64,000 bases of DNA from contig DATMRF010000105.1 in the NCBI GenBank assembly GCA_035566435.1, forward strand, positions 1 through 64,000, in the 5' to 3' direction. The notes beneath the pieces were generated by a model. It had not been told where the DNA came from, ran no database searches, and saw only the letters and a program-made list of their open reading frames with translations. The stretch is from DATMRF01 sp035566435 (GTDB lineage Bacteria > Verrucomicrobiota > Verrucomicrobiia > Limisphaerales > UBA8199). Of this stretch, positions 1 to 8,000 are shown piece after piece (the first letter of the stretch is position 1; each line of letters opens with the position of its first letter). The position numbers and the translations under genes are program-made.

Positions 1-307
1 TGCTCTCCACCCCGTGTCGCCACGGAGCAGTTACTTTCAGTTTCCGGGCGGGAAGCTCCGCCGGGGAGGGACTCTCACCCTCTGTGCGCGCTCGCTCTCA
101 AGCGCACTAGCCGTGGACTTCAGTCCACGGGGGGATGCGTCCGTTGGCCTTCGCGTCGCCTGAAGCTCCGGGCGCCGCGAAGGTGTCGGCCATCGCTGCG
201 AGATGGACCGACGCGGGCCGCCCTCTAGGCGACGAGATACAGAATCGCCCAATCCCAACAGAATCCATTAAGGAGGAAGAATTCTGTCTCACACCCGGCT
301 AAAGGCT
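1..307. other. Window start without a convincing gene
   Basis: No reading frame here has a start, ribosome-binding site and composition that look genuine. The stretch contains one perfect 9-bp inverted repeat (listed separately) and weaker GC-rich dyads. It may be the tail of a repeat cluster like the others in this window. Confidence 0.4.
111..130. repeat. Short perfect palindrome (9-bp arms)
   Basis: CCGTGGACT and AGTCCACGG are separated by two bases. No T-tract follows, so it is not an obvious terminator. It resembles the other short intergenic dyads of this window and is probably a dispersed palindromic element. Confidence 0.55.
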
Positions 308-529
308 GTGATGTTCAGTGCGATTGCAGTGGTATGGGGTTTGGTTTCCTTCGGTGCAGCCTCTTTCGACCTCTCACCTCAGTTCCACTCATGGCATACC
401 ATGCGCATTATCATCTGGGTCGTTCAGGTTCTGCTGTTGGGTACTGCCGTTTGTTTTTGGCTGCTCGAACGCCCACGGCCAATGAAAGTCGAGGGTCTGC
501 CGGAGCCGCCGGTCATTCACAACTCATGA
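308..529 (+). CDS. Small two-helix membrane protein, unknown
   Basis: The 73-residue product has two hydrophobic segments (about residues 3-21 and 34-53) joined by a short loop containing HSWH, and a polar proline-rich tail. I do not recognise a family. It is the first of four very small one-way genes up to 1501, all predicted to be membrane or exported proteins, spaced by 40-100 bases with hairpin-like sequence between some of them. That arrangement resembles integron cassettes, but the sites here are weak. Membrane-like composition supports real coding; function is unknown. Confidence 0.5.
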   Translation: MMFSAIAVVWGLVSFGAASFDLSPQFHSWHTMRIIIWVVQVLLLGTAVCFWLLERPRPMKVEGLPEPPVIHNS

Positions 530-537
530 GGGATTCT

Positions 538-588
538 CGGTCAACCTGGCGCTTCGGGCAACACCCGCCACGTTGCGCCATTGACCGG
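538..588. repeat. Imperfect hairpin between small genes, possible degenerate attC
   Basis: The left arm at 538-552 (CGGTCAACCTGGCGC) pairs with the right arm at 575-588 (GCGCCATTGACCGG), with two unpaired bases in the left arm. Unpaired bases on one arm are typical of folded attC sites. However, the outer heptamers do not match the RYYYAAC/GTTRRRY consensus, so this could be any intergenic dyad. Confidence 0.35.
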
Positions 589-629
589 TTTATGATACTC
601 GAAGAGGTGATTCGCTAAGTCGCGGCACC

Positions 630-890
630 GTGCATGAACATTTTATGAAAATAAGAAGGATCACCTGGCTCGCCCTGCTGGTGGCTGCTGTTTTCGCATT
701 CATCCTCAGCCAATCGCCGCCATTTCACCGTGCCACAGCCGCACGGATTGTGTTTGGGAGGGATGTCCATGACATCACCCCGACCAGTCCTTCGAAGGCC
801 ACGCCAGGTTTCGATCCGTATTTTAATCGGGTAAACTATTTCGCGAACATTGTCCTCTCGGGCACGAATGCCATAGCTCAGGGCCGTTAG
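630..890 (+). CDS. Small exported or membrane-anchored protein, unknown
   Basis: The 86-residue product has an N-terminal positive patch (KIRR) and a hydrophobic stretch (residues 13-27) that could be a signal anchor, then a polar domain with no recognised motif. An in-frame ATG at 645 starts just before the positive patch and may be the true start. The stop codon lies inside a heptamer GTTAGAT (886-892) that matches the integron R' consensus, but no matching partner arm was found. Product unknown. Confidence 0.45.
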   Translation: MHEHFMKIRRITWLALLVAAVFAFILSQSPPFHRATAARIVFGRDVHDITPTSPSKATPGFDPYFNRVNYFANIVLSGTNAIAQGR

Positions 891-959
891 ATCACAAGGG
901 TCACTACCGGATTTTCCTCGCCCGTCGGCGACCTGACACGTTAGTTTGGAGAAGAGCCC

Positions 960-1184
960 ATGAAATCCTCCACGCGGGTGATTCTGGTTGTACCGCTGAT
1001 CGGCCTGACGCTGTATATGGCCTGGGCTGGAATCCTACATCGGAAGCTTTTGAGCTGGGGGGAGGGCCAGACGGATTGGTGGTACGGCCGCTCAGCCATT
1101 TTGGGCGGCTTCGTTCCCTGCGGAAACATTCTCACCGGTTCGGTTTCGCTTTCCGGCCCGGCGCCACCCGCGAACGTTCAGTGA
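960..1184 (+). CDS. Small membrane protein, unknown
   Basis: The 74-residue product has one clear N-terminal hydrophobic helix (residues 7-25), a tryptophan-rich middle and a second mildly hydrophobic stretch. A GGAG ribosome-binding site lies about 10 bases upstream of the ATG. The gap before it (891-959) holds a poor inverted repeat ending in GTTAGTT, one base from the attC R' consensus. No family recognised. Confidence 0.45.
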   Translation: MKSSTRVILVVPLIGLTLYMAWAGILHRKLLSWGEGQTDWWYGRSAILGGFVPCGNILTGSVSLSGPAPPANVQ

Positions 1185-1222
1185 TTGGAACAATGAGAGA
1201 GCCATAGACTAACGGCGACACT

Positions 1223-1501
1223 ATGCGCGCGCGTAACATTGGCATCATCCTGCTTTTTGCCGTCATCCACTTTGGTCTGATGGTCCTCGCGATTTACAAC
1301 GGGTTTGTCATTTTCAGAGGCCCATCGACTCCAAGCGAGATATTCTGGGACCGTGCGATGCAAGTGTTGCTTTTTCCGGGGAGTCTTCTCATCCGGATCG
1401 TAAGCGATAAGCTCGGCCAATCGGTCCTGATGGTGTTGAACAGTCTGCTCTGGGGCGCCATATTTGGATCGATATATGTCAAGTTGCGGAAATCGCGCTG
1501 A
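1223..1501 (+). CDS. Small polytopic membrane protein, unknown
   Basis: The 92-residue product has hydrophobic stretches at about residues 6-28, 45-60 and 66-86 and a basic C-terminus (KLRKSR), the topology of a small inner-membrane protein. It is the last of the four-gene cluster of tiny proteins. No family or catalytic motif recognised. Confidence 0.5.
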   Translation: MRARNIGIILLFAVIHFGLMVLAIYNGFVIFRGPSTPSEIFWDRAMQVLLFPGSLLIRIVSDKLGQSVLMVLNSLLWGAIFGSIYVKLRKSR

Positions 1502-1607
1502 CAAAGCCGGCTGGAGGCAATGGTGTAGGTCGAGGGGCGGCGCCGTAGATGGGCGGGAACCGGCCGTTCGCAGTTGAAAAGCGGGGTGGCTGCTTCACAT
1601 TGGGGGC

Positions 1608-2333
1608 GTGCGAATTTCGGTCGTCATTCCAGCATTCAACGAGGAACGGTTGCTGGAGACGACTTTGGCGCGGGTGAAGGAGTCGATGACAGCATTTTCG
1701 GAACGAGGCTGGGGAACCGAACTGATTGTCTGCGACAACAATTCAACGGACCGAACCGCGGAGCTGGCGCGGGCTGCCGGGGCCTCCCTGGTGTTCGAGT
1801 CGGTAAACCAGATTGGGCGGGCGCGCAATCGCGGGGCGGAAGCTGCTTCGGGCGATTGGCTGGTGTTTGTGGATGCGGATTCGCAGCCGAGCCGGGCGCT
1901 GTTCGCTGAAGTGGCGGAGCAGGTGGAGTTGGGGCGATGCCTGGCGGGCGGGTGCACCATGAAGCTGGATGGCGAGTATCGGACGGGCCGATGGGTGGTC
2001 GCGCTTTGGAACTGGCTCAGCCGGACGTTCCGGCTGCTGGCGGGTTCGTTTATCTTTTGCGAGGCGGCGGCGTTCCGGGAGGTCGGCGGGTTCAGCGCGG
2101 AGCTGTTCGCCGGCGAGGAACTCGACCTGAGCGGCAAATTGAAACGACTGGCAAAGGAGAAAGGGAAAGAGCTCGTCATTCTGCATCGGCACCCGCTGCT
2201 TACTTCGGCGCGGAAAATGCATTTGTATACGTCCCGGGAACACGCGCGGTTCCTGGCGAAGGCAGCGTTCGGGCGCAGACGGGTGCTGACCAGCCGGGAG
2301 GCCTGTCATACGTGGTATGATGGGCGGCGGTAG
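1608..2333 (+). CDS. Family 2 glycosyltransferase
   Basis: The 241-residue GT-A fold enzyme transfers sugar from a nucleotide donor, probably to a lipid or surface polysaccharide acceptor. The N-terminal VVIPAFNEE motif, the CDNNSTD nucleotide-binding segment (from residue 43) and the VDADS metal-binding DxD-like motif (residues 88-92) are visible. GEELDLS near residue 167 supplies the probable catalytic acidic residue. Translation begins at GTG, which puts the VVIP strand at the N-terminus as usual for the family. No membrane helix is needed, so it is probably cytoplasmic or membrane-associated. It stands alone; donor and acceptor cannot be read from the sequence. Confidence 0.85.
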   Translation: MRISVVIPAFNEERLLETTLARVKESMTAFSERGWGTELIVCDNNSTDRTAELARAAGASLVFESVNQIGRARNRGAEAASGDWLVFVDADSQPSRALFAEVAEQVELGRCLAGGCTMKLDGEYRTGRWVVALWNWLSRTFRLLAGSFIFCEAAAFREVGGFSAELFAGEELDLSGKLKRLAKEKGKELVILHRHPLLTSARKMHLYTSREHARFLAKAAFGRRRVLTSREACHTWYDGRR

Positions 2334-2342
2334 GTGCCAAAC

Positions 2343-2370
2343 TGTAACCTTTTATCCCTTTCGCGCGTAT
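2343..2370 (+). promoter_or_regulatory. Candidate ECF-sigma promoter (TGTAACC-16-CGTAT)
   Basis: TGTAACC at 2343-2349 and CGTAT at 2366-2370, separated by 16 bases, match the AAC-core -35 and CGT-type -10 seen at many ECF-sigma promoters. It lies 50 bases ahead of the secreted-protein/ECF sigma/anti-sigma operon, so it may be autoregulated. A small dyad GAAGCG/CGCTTC (2379-2398) lies between promoter and gene. Confidence 0.45.
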
Positions 2371-2419
2371 ATCCTGTTGAAGCGCTAAAACTCGCTTCAC
2401 GACGGGAATACGACGAATT

Positions 2420-3385
2420 ATGAGAACAATGCTCTCGAAAGTAACCCTCGGCTTCGTATGTCTTGCCACGGCGGGCTGGACCGCCTCCGGCGCGCCCTTG
2501 AAACGCGCCGATGTCGCTGCCGATCCGGCCTGGGTGGTGCACCTGGATTGCGACGGCCTGCGGCCCACCACCATCGGCCAACACATTCAGACTGAAATGA
2601 ACAAGCCTGACGCTCAGGACAAGCTGGCCGCGTTTGAGTCCATGTTCGGTTTCGACCTGCGCACCCAACTCCATGGCCTGACTCTGTACGGCACCGGCAG
2701 CAACCCGCACGACGGAGTGTTGCTGGTCTATGCCGATTTTGACCCCGACCGGCTGGTAACGCTCGCCAACGCAGCCAAAGATGCCCAGAATTCCAGCTAC
2801 AAGCAGCACGTGATCTACAATTGGGTCGATGAGAAACGGAAAGCCAAGGACGGGGTTCAGCCGCGCGTCTATGCTGCTATCGCCGGTAAGCGTGTCGTCT
2901 TCGGCCAGCGCGAGGACCGAGTGGCCCGCGCGCTCGATGTCCTCGACGGCGCGGCATCCAATCTGGCTGCTGCCAAGGCATTCCCACAACTGGGCGCTCC
3001 CGGCGACACCAGCTTTGCCGAGGCGGCCGCGCGCAAGATCGAGGTTGCCGATGGGGACCCCCACGCCGCGATTCTGCGGCTTTCGAGACAGATACGGCTG
3101 CAACTCGCCGAAACGAAAGGACAGGTGGTAGCGACGTTGACGCTTGAGGCGAACGACTCGGAAGTCGCAAGTAATATCTCCTCTATCGCTCAAGGCCTGG
3201 TCTCACTGATGAAACTTCAAAAGGAAAAACCAGAGGCGATGAAAGTGGCCGAAGCGCTCACGCTCAAGCAGGACGGCTCGGCCGTCATCGTCAGCCTGGT
3301 CCTGCCCGCCCAGGACGCGGTGGGAGTCATCCAGGCCCACGTCCACGCGGCCCATAAAGCCGCCAAAGAAGCCGAAAAGGATTGA
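2420..3385 (+). CDS. Secreted protein of unknown function, upstream of ECF sigma gene
   Basis: The 321-residue protein has a signal peptide (residues 1-24, cleavage near ASGA). The mature part is hydrophilic alpha/beta without cysteine-rich or catalytic motifs I recognise, and ends in an alanine-lysine helix. It is the first gene of a presumed operon with the ECF sigma factor (46 bases downstream) and its coupled partner, so it may be a periplasmic component or target of that signalling unit. The functional inference rests on context only. Confidence 0.7.
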   Translation: MRTMLSKVTLGFVCLATAGWTASGAPLKRADVAADPAWVVHLDCDGLRPTTIGQHIQTEMNKPDAQDKLAAFESMFGFDLRTQLHGLTLYGTGSNPHDGVLLVYADFDPDRLVTLANAAKDAQNSSYKQHVIYNWVDEKRKAKDGVQPRVYAAIAGKRVVFGQREDRVARALDVLDGAASNLAAAKAFPQLGAPGDTSFAEAAARKIEVADGDPHAAILRLSRQIRLQLAETKGQVVATLTLEANDSEVASNISSIAQGLVSLMKLQKEKPEAMKVAEALTLKQDGSAVIVSLVLPAQDAVGVIQAHVHAAHKAAKEAEKD

Positions 3386-3431
3386 GTGTTGTTTCTGGTT
3401 CAAGCGGTGAAATGGGTTATCTTCGAGTCCA

Positions 3432-4121
3432 GTGCCTGACCTGAAGTCAACCACCGACGAGGAACTGGCCCGCCAGGCCCAGACGGGCTCGATGGCCGCC
3501 TTTGAGGAACTGGTTTCACGCTTCGAGCACCGCATCTACGCGTTCGTCGCCAACTCGTGTCGCCATGAGATGGATGCACGCGAAGTGACTCAAGACAGCT
3601 TCGTCAGGGCGTTTCAGGGGCTCGCGGGTTATGACCCGGACCGACCCTTTGCGGCGTGGTTGTTCACTATCGCGCGCCGCAAGTGCATCGATCATCATCG
3701 TGCGAAAGCTCCCCCCAGCGTCGAAACGCAGCCGGATTCAGCCGACCCGGACGATCCCGCCGAGTTGCTGGCGCGGCGCGAGGATCGGCAGAACCTGTGG
3801 AACGTCGCGCGCCGCCTTCTGCCCGCGGCGCAGTTTGAGGCGCTTTGGCTCCGGTACGCGGAGGACATGGGCGTCGCGCAGATCGCCCAGGTCCTGCGCA
3901 AGACTCAAACGAATGTGAAGGTGCTGTTGTTCCGCGCCCGTCAGGCTCTGGGTCGTGAGCTCCACGCGCTCGAACAACCTGCCACGTTTGTGAGCGGGCC
4001 GGGCAGCGTTCAACGCTTAGCAGGGAAGGCTCCTGCGGCTGCGACCGGCTCCGCCAGCCCCCTGCGTCAGGTGCCGGAACGGCTCAACCTGCTGTTTGCC
4101 GGCCGGAAAGGCTCTTTATGA
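3432..4121 (+). CDS. RNA polymerase ECF-type sigma factor
   Basis: The 229-residue sigma-70 family protein contains region 2 (residues 8-80, with DAREVTQDSFVRAF and FAAWLFTIARRKCID) and region 4 (about 115-172, helix-turn-helix ending in TNVKVLLFRARQAL). The start is GTG. After region 4 there is an unusual 50-residue tail rich in alanine, proline and glycine. The stop overlaps the next gene's ATG by four bases, indicating translational coupling to a likely anti-sigma factor. It would direct polymerase to stress or envelope promoters, possibly its own at 2343. Confidence 0.9.
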   Translation: MPDLKSTTDEELARQAQTGSMAAFEELVSRFEHRIYAFVANSCRHEMDAREVTQDSFVRAFQGLAGYDPDRPFAAWLFTIARRKCIDHHRAKAPPSVETQPDSADPDDPAELLARREDRQNLWNVARRLLPAAQFEALWLRYAEDMGVAQIAQVLRKTQTNVKVLLFRARQALGRELHALEQPATFVSGPGSVQRLAGKAPAAATGSASPLRQVPERLNLLFAGRKGSL

Positions 4122-4633
4122 AAGCGTGGTTCACTAAATTCAGAATCTCCGCGGTGCTGGACAGCCGGAAGCCGTTGTCGCAATCGTTACGCGACGCCGT
4201 CGCCCGTTCGGAGGAACTCCAGCGCTTCGAAAAAAGCGCCGGTGCGCTCGGGCGCGTGCTGAAGGAAACTCCGCCGCCAGCGTCAGTGCCGCCGCCGGGG
4301 CTCCACCAGGCGATCATGCGCGCGGTCCGTGCAGGCGCCCAGCCGGCGGCCCCGGCTCGCAAGGCAGCGCTGTGGCGCCGGCTGCCCGCGCCGGCTTTGG
4401 CCGCGTTGGTGCTCGTCGCGGTCTGGTGGGCTTTGGGGCCCGGCCGGGATTCGTCACGGCGTCCAGCGACGGAACGCGAAGGGCTTGGGCGTGCGGTGGC
4501 CGTCCTGGAGTTGGGGGAACGAGTGACGCAACGCATGCCGTCGCAAATGGTCGCTCCGCTGTCCGAAGAATGGCAGCGGCTTAACGGGGACTTCGACCGG
4601 ACCCAGGAGTTTCTTCTCGCGAGCCTGCCGTAG
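4118..4633 (+). CDS. Putative membrane anti-sigma factor
   Basis: The 171-residue protein has a soluble N-terminal part of about 85 residues, a single hydrophobic helix (about residues 88-106) and a helical C-terminal part outside the membrane. That layout, plus ATGA coupling to the upstream ECF sigma gene, fits an anti-sigma factor that holds the sigma at the membrane. I see no HxxxCxxC zinc motif, so it is not a classical ZAS protein. Assignment by position and topology. Confidence 0.6.
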   Translation: MKAWFTKFRISAVLDSRKPLSQSLRDAVARSEELQRFEKSAGALGRVLKETPPPASVPPPGLHQAIMRAVRAGAQPAAPARKAALWRRLPAPALAALVLVAVWWALGPGRDSSRRPATEREGLGRAVAVLELGERVTQRMPSQMVAPLSEEWQRLNGDFDRTQEFLLASLP

Positions 4634-4652
4634 CTGTAGCAATTCGAACCGA

Positions 4653-4690
4653 TTTCAACGCAAGGGCGCAAAGGTGCAAAGGCGCAGAGG
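4653..4690. repeat. Dispersed AACGCAARGGCGCAAAGG-type repeat
   Basis: A purine-biased tract made of variants of GCAAAGGCGC. Near-identical tracts occur at 57952-57987 and, inverted, at 58075-58111. It is intergenic here, right after the anti-sigma gene. Confidence 0.65.
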
Positions 4691-4790
4691 GGGAATTGTG
4701 CGTGCAGGCGCGAGCGCTGGCTGCCTCTTGGTGGGGGCTGACCGAGGAAGAGGGCGGGAAGGAGTACGAGGAAGCTTCAAGAAGAGACAG

Positions 4791-4810
4791 GGACGCTGTG
4801 GACAGCGTCC
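4791..4810. repeat. Palindrome GGACGCTGT-gg-ACAGCGTCC
   Basis: Perfect 9-bp arms with a 2-base loop in the repeat-rich gap 4634-5047. No T-run follows. It is probably part of the same repeat cluster as the neighbouring GACGGGGACG units. Confidence 0.6.
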
Positions 4811-4860
4811 TTACCAGCTTACCCGTGCCCGTCCCCTGGGCTTCCAGGCTGTCAGCGCTC

Positions 4861-4961
4861 GACGGGGACGTGGCCGTCCCCGCCCCAGGACAGCGCGCCC
4901 TACGTGTGAGCCAACGACGGGGACGTGGCCGTCCCCACCCCGGGACAGCGGGCCCTACCTT
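4861..4961. repeat. Tandem pair of GACGGGGACGTGGCCG repeat units
   Basis: Two direct copies (from 4861 and 4916, period 55) begin with the same 21 bases and continue with near-identical sequence ending GGGCCCTACC or similar. Each carries a GGGGACG/CGTCCCC stem. An inverted copy lies at 63424-63440. The rest of the gap 4634-5047 shows no gene; its last 80 bases are AT-rich and probably hold the promoter of the fibre gene. Confidence 0.7.
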
Positions 4962-5047
4962 TGAGAAGATAAATATTACTTGCACTTTTCAGGTATATAA
5001 GGTTCATTATTGGCGTTCCCGCAACCAAACAGCGCAACCACTGTTAT

Positions 5048-8000
5048 ATGAACCTGACATCCCGCCAACTTCGCATCCTTGTCCTCACCCTGCTGGCCGC
5101 TTTCGCCGCGCCAAATCTGCGGGCCCAGGGCACGGCCTTTACGTATCAAGGCTCGTTGCACAACAACGGCTCGCCAGCAACCGGTCTCTATGATCTCACA
5201 TTTACTCTCTTTGATACCAACAGCGCCGGCAATGTGATTGCCGGGCCGCTCACCAACAGCCCAACCCCGGTCACCAACGGCCTGTTCACCGTGACGCTGG
5301 ATTTCGGTGCGACGCCGTTCAACGGCAACGGGCGCTGGCTGGAAATCGGCGTGCGGACGAACGGCGGCGCCATCTTCAGCACGCTGACCCCGCGTCAGCA
5401 ATTGACCCCGACGCCCTATGCGATTTACGCAAACACGGCCAGCAACCTTTCGGGCACGCTGCCTTCGTCCCAGTTGGGTGGCACGTATGGCAACCCGGTG
5501 ACGCTCAACAACGGGGCGAACGTCTTTGACGGCAGTTTTTACGGCCAGTTTTTCGGGTCGAGTTTCGTTGGCGGCAATTTCGTCGGAAACTTTGTCGGCA
5601 GCGGCAGCAGCCTGGTGGACGTCTGGCACACCGGTGGCAACTTCGGCACGGTCCCGCTGCTGAATTTCCTGGGGACGACGGATAACCAACCGCTGATCAT
5701 TAAAGTTAACGGGGTGGAAGCAGCGCGGTTTGAACCGACCAGTGACACGCCCAACGTCGTGCATGGATACGGCGGCAACTATGTTCAGCCCGGGCTTCCG
5801 GGTGTCACGATCGGGGGTGGCGGCACCGCCTCAGGTAACCAACCGAATATCGTCACCAATAACGGTAACTACGCCACCATCGCCGGCGGCTATCACGATA
5901 CGGTCAGCGGTTACGGTGGCGCTATCCTGGGCGGCTCGGTCAATTTGGCCGGCGGGAGCTTTGCGGTTATCGGCGGGGGACAATTCAATAACAACCTCGG
6001 GGATTACGCTTTCATCGGCTCCGGCATTTACAACAACGTCACCACCAATAGCTACACCTCCGTCCTCGGAGGCGGCTACGCCAACTTCATGAACGGGCCG
6101 TGGTCGGTGATCGCCGGTGGCTATTACAACACGAACAATGCGTTGGTCGGTTTCATCGGCTGCGGCGATTTTAATATTTGCACCACCAACGCGAGCTATT
6201 CCTTTGTTGGCGGCGGTTTCCAAAACGCCATGGACGGTTATCTCGGCACGATTGGCGGCGGTGCGTACAACGCCGTGGGCTCTTATGAGGCGACTATAGG
6301 TGGCGGCGGTGGCAACAACATCGGCACCAACGTGGATTACGCGTTCATCGGTGGTGGTATCGGGAACGTTATCAAGCCGGGCTCTGGATATTCCGTCATT
6401 GCCGGGGGAAACAACAACGCCATCCAAACGAACTCAGCATTTACGGTTATCGGCGGCGGAGACCGGAACAGTGTCCAAGCCACCGCTGGCGATTCGGTCA
6501 TCGGGGGAGGCTTCAACAATACCATCCTAACCAACGCCGACCATGCGGTTATCGGGGGCGGCTGGCAGAATGCGATTCAGGTTTATGCATGGGAGTCCGT
6601 CATCAGTGGCGGTGCGCTCAACAGCATCGCCCCCTTTGCGCAATGGTCGGTGATCGGCGGCGGCGACGTCAATACAAACGGTTCGAGCTTCTCCGGGATC
6701 GGCGCGGGAATCGATAACGTCATCCAGACCAACTCTCTGTACTCGTTCATCGGCGGCGGCGGTTACAACCAGATAGGCACCAACAGCAATGCGTCGTTCA
6801 TCGGTGGCGGTTTCGTCAACAGCATCGGTGCCACTGCGAGCCGCGCGACAGTTTCCGGCGGCAACGGCAACGCGATTCAGAACAATTCGACGGCCGCAAC
6901 CATCGGAGGCGGGATTGCGAACGTCATCGGCAGCAACAGCATTGTCGCGACCATTGCCGGCGGGAATTTCAATTACGTCGGGAGCTTTTCCGCACAGGCG
7001 GCGATTGGCGGCGGTTTGGACAATACTAACGCCGGCTTCGCCTCGACCATTCCTGGCGGTTACCTTAACCAGGCCTCGGGCGCTTACACTTTCGCCGCCG
7101 GCCAGCGCGCGAAGGCTCTCCACCAGGGCGCGTTCGTCTGGGCCGACTCCCAGAACCTTGACTTCAGTTCCACGACGTTTAACCAGTTTAGCGTGCGCGC
7201 GAATGGTGGCGTTGTTTTCGACACCGGGGGCGCCGGCATCACCCTGGACGGCCTGCCCGCTCTGGCCGGCGGCCTGAACAATGCCAACTCGGCCTCCCAA
7301 TCGTTTACCGGAGGTGGCACTGAGAATTCGATTCTATTGGGAGCGAATGATTCGACGATCAGTGGCGGGTTTCAAAACACCATCCTGTCAAACGCCGCCG
7401 ATTGCTTCATCGGTGGCGGCTATCAGAACACGATCCTGCCGGGTGCCTTTTATGCGACCATCACCGCTGGTGCCAGCAACACCAACGGGAGCTACTTTGC
7501 GACCATCGGCGGCGGCGGCGGCAACAACATCGGCACGAACTGCGCCAGCGCCACCATCGGCGGCGGGTTCACCCACACCATCAGCAACAACACGTTTGAC
7601 GCCACGATCGCCGGCGGCTCATTCCACATTATCGGCAGCAATTCCTACTACACGACGATCGGCGGCGGCCATGTCAACTGGATTCAGGACAACGCCACGG
7701 CCTCGACCATCGGTGGCGGTTGGCTCAACGCCATCCAAAGCAGCGCCATCAGCTCGGTCATCGGCGGCGGGTCCAATAACGTGGTGCTTCCCAACTCACT
7801 CTTCGCGACGATTCCAGGCGGGAATCAGAATACTGCCACCAGCTATGCTTTCGCCGCCGGCAACCGGGCGAAGGCCTTGACCCAAGGGGCGTTTGTCTGG
7901 GCGGACTCGCAAAACGCCGACTTTGCCTCGACTGCCAACGATCAATTCCTCATCCGGGCGCAGGGGGGTGTAGGCATTAACCGGAACAACCCTGCCTCCG

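Noticed and set aside
5830..7800. Possible CRISPR array because of regular GGCGGCGG-spaced repeats
   Set aside because: The periodicity is protein-level (IGGG-N-I repeats in one open frame) with variable DNA units and no spacer-repeat structure.
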